NCBI GenBank assembly: GCA_040757595.1
Contig: JBFLWP010000023.1
Span: 1 to 42,369, forward strand
DNA: 42,369 nt
Origin: Nitrospirota bacterium
GTDB lineage: Bacteria; Nitrospirota; Nitrospiria; Nitrospirales; Nitrospiraceae
Reading direction: 5' to 3'
The position numbers and the translations under genes were made by a program. Position 1 is the first letter of the stretch. Each line of letters starts with the position of its first letter. Under the pieces are notes generated by a model. That model was not told the DNA's origin. It did not search any database and was given only the letters and a program-made list of their open reading frames with translations. Of the stretch, positions 40,284 to 42,369 are shown in pieces.

Positions 40284-41175
40284 GGTGATTGTAAAGCATC
40301 TGGCACCAGAATTAGGCTGGTGCCATGCGCGTTCGAGCCTTTGAAGCCCTGATTCGGAGCGAGGCCGCGGCCCTCCGAGTCCTGCGGCGGAAGCGGTACA
40401 AAAACGGGCGGCTCATTTGTCACGCGTGTGCGAGCCGCACCGTCTATCGGTTGAGCCGTGGACGCATTCGGTGTGGACGCTGCCGCTACACCTTCGGCAT
40501 CTTGACCGGGACCTGGGTCGGACAGGCGCGGATTCCGCTGACGACCTGGCTGTGGCTGGTCAAGTTGTTTGAACTGGAAGTCACGGCCCGACAGGCGGCG
40601 ATCCAGACCGGGGTGAGTTACCCGACGGCGCTCGGCATCTTCACCACGATCCGCCGGGCGCTGATCGCGCAAGAATATCCTGAGTTGTTGCGGGGGGAGG
40701 TCGAGGCCGACGAATCGTACTTCGGCGGACGACGCAAGGGCCGCCGTGGGCGCGGCGCCGCCGGCAACGTGTCCGTCTTTGGCATCCTGGAGCGGCGTGG
40801 ACGGGGCTCGGTCACCGTGGTGCCGAATGTCACGGCCCAGACACTCCTGCAGGAGACGGTCAAGATCGTCAAGCGCGGCACGTTGGTATACACGGATAAA
40901 GTTCGCGGCTATGATACGCTCACATTCTGCGGGTATCGCCGTCTTGCGGTCAACCACAGCACACGGTTCACACGGGGCAAAGTCCATATCAACGGCCTTG
41001 AAGGCTTCTGGAGTTACGCGAAGGGGAAGCGGCTCAAGCACCATGGCGTCTCGCCCCAGAAATTCCCCTTGTACTTGTATGAAATGCAATTCCGGTACAA
41101 TCATCGGCACGAGGACCTCTTTCAATTACTCCTCAATGCCCTCACGAAACCGGTGCCAGATGTTTGATGATCACC
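40284..41175 (+). mobile_element. Complete IS1595-family insertion sequence
   Basis: Terminal inverted repeats of 26 bp at 40284-40309 and 41150-41175 agree at about 21 positions; both contain GGTGAT and CATCTGGCACC. They frame a single transposase gene. The 8-bp flanks (TCGAGATA and TTTTGGTT) are not identical, so no target duplication is visible. The element is 892 bp and looks intact. Confidence 0.85.
40325..41167 (+). CDS. IS1595-family transposase (ISXO2-like)
   Basis: 280 residues. An N-terminal zinc ribbon (CHAC...CGRC, residues 35-57) and a DDE-type ISXO2 domain: EVEADESYFGGRRKGRRGR (first Asp), YTDKVRGYDTL (second Asp), and the third acid after HINGLEGFWSYAKGKRLKHHG. All key residues are present and the frame is unbroken, so it may be active. 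The right terminal repeat begins inside the last codons. Confidence 0.93.
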   Translation: MRVRAFEALIRSEAAALRVLRRKRYKNGRLICHACASRTVYRLSRGRIRCGRCRYTFGILTGTWVGQARIPLTTWLWLVKLFELEVTARQAAIQTGVSYPTALGIFTTIRRALIAQEYPELLRGEVEADESYFGGRRKGRRGRGAAGNVSVFGILERRGRGSVTVVPNVTAQTLLQETVKIVKRGTLVYTDKVRGYDTLTFCGYRRLAVNHSTRFTRGKVHINGLEGFWSYAKGKRLKHHGVSPQKFPLYLYEMQFRYNHRHEDLFQLLLNALTKPVPDV

Positions 41176-41377
41176 TTTTGGTTATACCTCGGGAGAGACG
41201 CCTGGATGTCATCGAGTTTGTCCTCATTGCGAAAGCTGTTTCAGCCGATCCCTGTCTGTTAATGCGGCGGATTCAAGCTTCATAGGCTCCTTCTTCCTGC
41301 ACTTCTGCAGGCCGCTCACGAAGACCCTACCTGGGTTCGAGCCGTTGCTTCCTCAGCACGACGACCACAAATTGTAG

Positions 41378-41407
41378 TTGCCAGTGGTGTAGCATATAAG
41401 CTATAAT
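41378..41407 (+). promoter_or_regulatory. Promoter/operator of the HigB-HigA-like operon
   Basis: A -35 TTGCCA (41378-41383), 18-base spacer and -10 TATAAT (41402-41407). An inverted repeat AGCAT...ATGCT (41391-41410) overlaps the -10 box, a likely antitoxin operator. Transcription would start about 3 bases before the ATG at 41417. Confidence 0.75.
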
Positions 41408-41416
41408 GCTGCCTGT

Positions 41417-41752
41417 ATGGAGCCGGGGCCTAGGACCCTTGAGTTTTACGTGACAGAGAGTGGCAAGGCTCCCTTTGCTCTATGGGTGGATAGCCTGCGC
41501 GATAAACACGCCCGGGCCACCATTCACCGTCGGTTGGCTCGTGTTCGCCTGGGGCTTCTTGGAGATTACAAGTCCGTAGGCGACGGGGTGTACGAATTTC
41601 GGATCGATACCGGGCCGGGCTATCGCGTCTACTTCGCGTTTGCGGGCCGGGCTGTCATTCTGCTGCTCTGCGGGGGCGAGAAACACTCCCAGGCGGCCGA
41701 TATTGAAAAAGCCAAGTCGTACTGGCGCGACTACCAGGAGAGATCACCATGA
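41417..41752 (+). CDS. RelE/HigB-like toxin (addiction module killer protein)
   Basis: 111 residues: TLEFYVTESGKAPFALWVDSLRDKHARATIHRRLARVRLGLLGDYKSVGDGVYEFRIDTGPGYRVYFAFAGRAVILLLCGGEKHSQAADIEKAKSYW is a full HigB_toxin/RelE-like (Gp49 or DUF891 group) fold, with the GYRVYF strand and the GGEKHSQ...DI end. These toxins degrade mRNA. Toxin-first order and ATGA overlap with the next gene are typical. Near-leaderless start. Confidence 0.9.
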   Translation: MEPGPRTLEFYVTESGKAPFALWVDSLRDKHARATIHRRLARVRLGLLGDYKSVGDGVYEFRIDTGPGYRVYFAFAGRAVILLLCGGEKHSQAADIEKAKSYWRDYQERSP

Positions 41753-42198
41753 GCACCGCGATCAAAATGCGGGGTCCCCACAAGACCAAGGTCCCAGCCA
41801 GCCAACCCTATGAGCCCTGGCTGAAAGAACGGCTGGCTGCCGATCCCCAGGAGGCCAAGCTGTATCTTGAGGCCGCGATGGAGGATGACGATCCACGGGT
41901 CTTCCTTCTGGCTTTGAAGGATGTCGCGGATGCCTACGGCGGCATGGGGAGACTGGCTCAGGCGACGGGTTTGAATCGAGAGAACCTGTATCGGATGCTG
42001 TCCGCAAAAGGCAACCCGGAGCTGGCCAGCCTCTCGCGCGTGTTGCAGGCGCTCGGACTCCGGTTGAAGGTGGAACCGGTCGACCGCGCGCGCTTCCGAT
42101 CCGCCCGGCTTCTGAAGAACGTTCGACGGAGCGGCTGGCCTAGGAAGTCCGCAGCCCGACGTGGCGGCCGCCGGCCAGCAAAACCGGTTCTTGCCTGA
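41749..42198 (+). CDS. HigA-like antitoxin (helix-turn-helix addiction antidote)
   Basis: 149 residues. The core (PYEPWLKERLAADPQEAKLYLEAAMEDDDPRVFLLALKDVADAYGGMGRLAQATGLNRENLYRMLSAKGNPELASLSRVLQALGLRLKVEP) is the usual 100-residue antidote with a helix-turn-helix near residues 65-90. Unusual is the C-terminal extension of about 45 residues, highly basic (FRSARLLKNVRRSGWPRKSAARRGGRRPAK), and an N-terminal 20-residue extension. It probably binds the upstream palindrome. Confidence 0.9.
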   Translation: MSTAIKMRGPHKTKVPASQPYEPWLKERLAADPQEAKLYLEAAMEDDDPRVFLLALKDVADAYGGMGRLAQATGLNRENLYRMLSAKGNPELASLSRVLQALGLRLKVEPVDRARFRSARLLKNVRRSGWPRKSAARRGGRRPAKPVLA

Positions 42199-42319
42199 TA
42201 CCGCGGGCCCCTCTACTGTGGACTGGGTTTGAGAAGAAAGTTGCTGTCCTCCTTCGAGTCTGGTCCCGTTGCGGGAGCCCGTCCTCCTCGCCGGAGTCGC
42301 CTTGAAGAATCAGTTCAAT

Positions 42320-42348
42320 TTGACCTTTCTGACTCAATCGGATAAAAT
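42320..42348 (+). promoter_or_regulatory. Promoter at the right edge
   Basis: TTGACC (42320-42325), 17-base spacer, TAAAAT (42343-42348). An ATG at 42356 opens a frame (MKGH...) that leaves the window at once. If that is the gene, its mRNA would be nearly leaderless. Confidence 0.55.
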
Positions 42349-42369
42349 GTCTTCCATGAAAGGCCATGC

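Noticed and set aside
40085-41125. 346-codon minus-strand frame joining the receiver N-terminus to sequence antisense to the IS1595 transposase
   Set aside because: The receiver starts at ATG 40243 behind a good ribosome site; the rest is shadow of the transposase.
41745-41760. Second copy of the att core (ATGAGCAC) at the antitoxin start as the right element end
   Set aside because: Only 8 bases match the left junction and they belong to the start codon of an ordinary gene; no comM sequence follows.
1-42369. CRISPR array or rRNA operon
   Set aside because: No regularly spaced repeat-spacer pattern and no rRNA sequence is present; the only tandem repeats are the three AACCGTCAC units.

Overview
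The window is GC-rich bacterial DNA. The core genes (ClpB, Hsp20, ComM, a short-chain dehydrogenase, beta-barrel outer-membrane proteins, lipoproteins) and the later cluster of large sensor kinases fit a Gram-negative environmental bacterium. Codon usage and protein style suggest Nitrospirota (Nitrospira-like). That assignment is inference; no rRNA or other marker here proves it.

Layout. (1) 1-9.55 kb is chromosomal core: the end of a porin-like barrel, tRNA-Thr(TGT), envelope proteins, a membrane protein/SDR pair, clpB, hsp20, and the 3' two thirds of comM. (2) 9.55 to about 27.35 kb is an integrated element. A large serine recombinase gene abuts comM exactly at its Walker A coding sequence. 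Almost every element gene is on the minus strand, in compact operons that overlap by ATGA, GTGA or TAATG. Cargo includes a sliding-clamp paralogue (dnaN) translationally coupled to an outer-membrane barrel, a B12-type ribonucleotide reductase with an active-site intein, a RadC-like JAB protein, a macro-domain protein, a winged-helix protein upstream of the integrase, and many small membrane or zinc-ribbon proteins. (3) 27.4-32.5 kb is a graveyard: IS256 and IS110 transposase pieces, MazF and HicB toxin-antitoxin remnants, a 39-bp exact direct repeat, one intact RelE/ParE-Phd module, and an intact ankyrin-caspase lipoprotein. (4) 32.5-40.25 kb is a minus-strand signalling operon: broken receiver, dCache sensor kinase, Rcp1-like receiver, hybrid kinase, then a paralogue of the protein encoded beside hsp20. 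(5) 40.28-42.37 kb holds a complete IS1595-type element, a HigB/HigA-like module read from a near-leaderless promoter, and a promoter at the right edge. The 5' part of comM is not in the window, so the element's right attachment site was either lost to rearrangement or lies beyond 42.4 kb.

The most interesting structure is regulatory. Seven copies of a minus-strand motif, GGYCGTAATAY (TATTACGRCC on the plus strand), sit ahead of the element's transcription units (11.91, 13.59, 16.82, 19.31, 24.57, 25.56 and 27.31 kb), and none has a recognisable -35 box. At three of them (16.8, 19.3, 27.3 kb) the motif continues into a conserved leader: GCSGTAG, a hairpin whose sequence differs in each copy while pairing is kept, then CGAATT. 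These three leaders are followed by long untranslated stretches before AAAGGAGG ribosome sites. I read this as an element-wide regulon: a dedicated promoter class plus a shared structured 5' leader controlling the replication/nucleotide, macro-domain and small-membrane-protein operons. This is inferred from sequence alone and I recognise no described RNA family in it.
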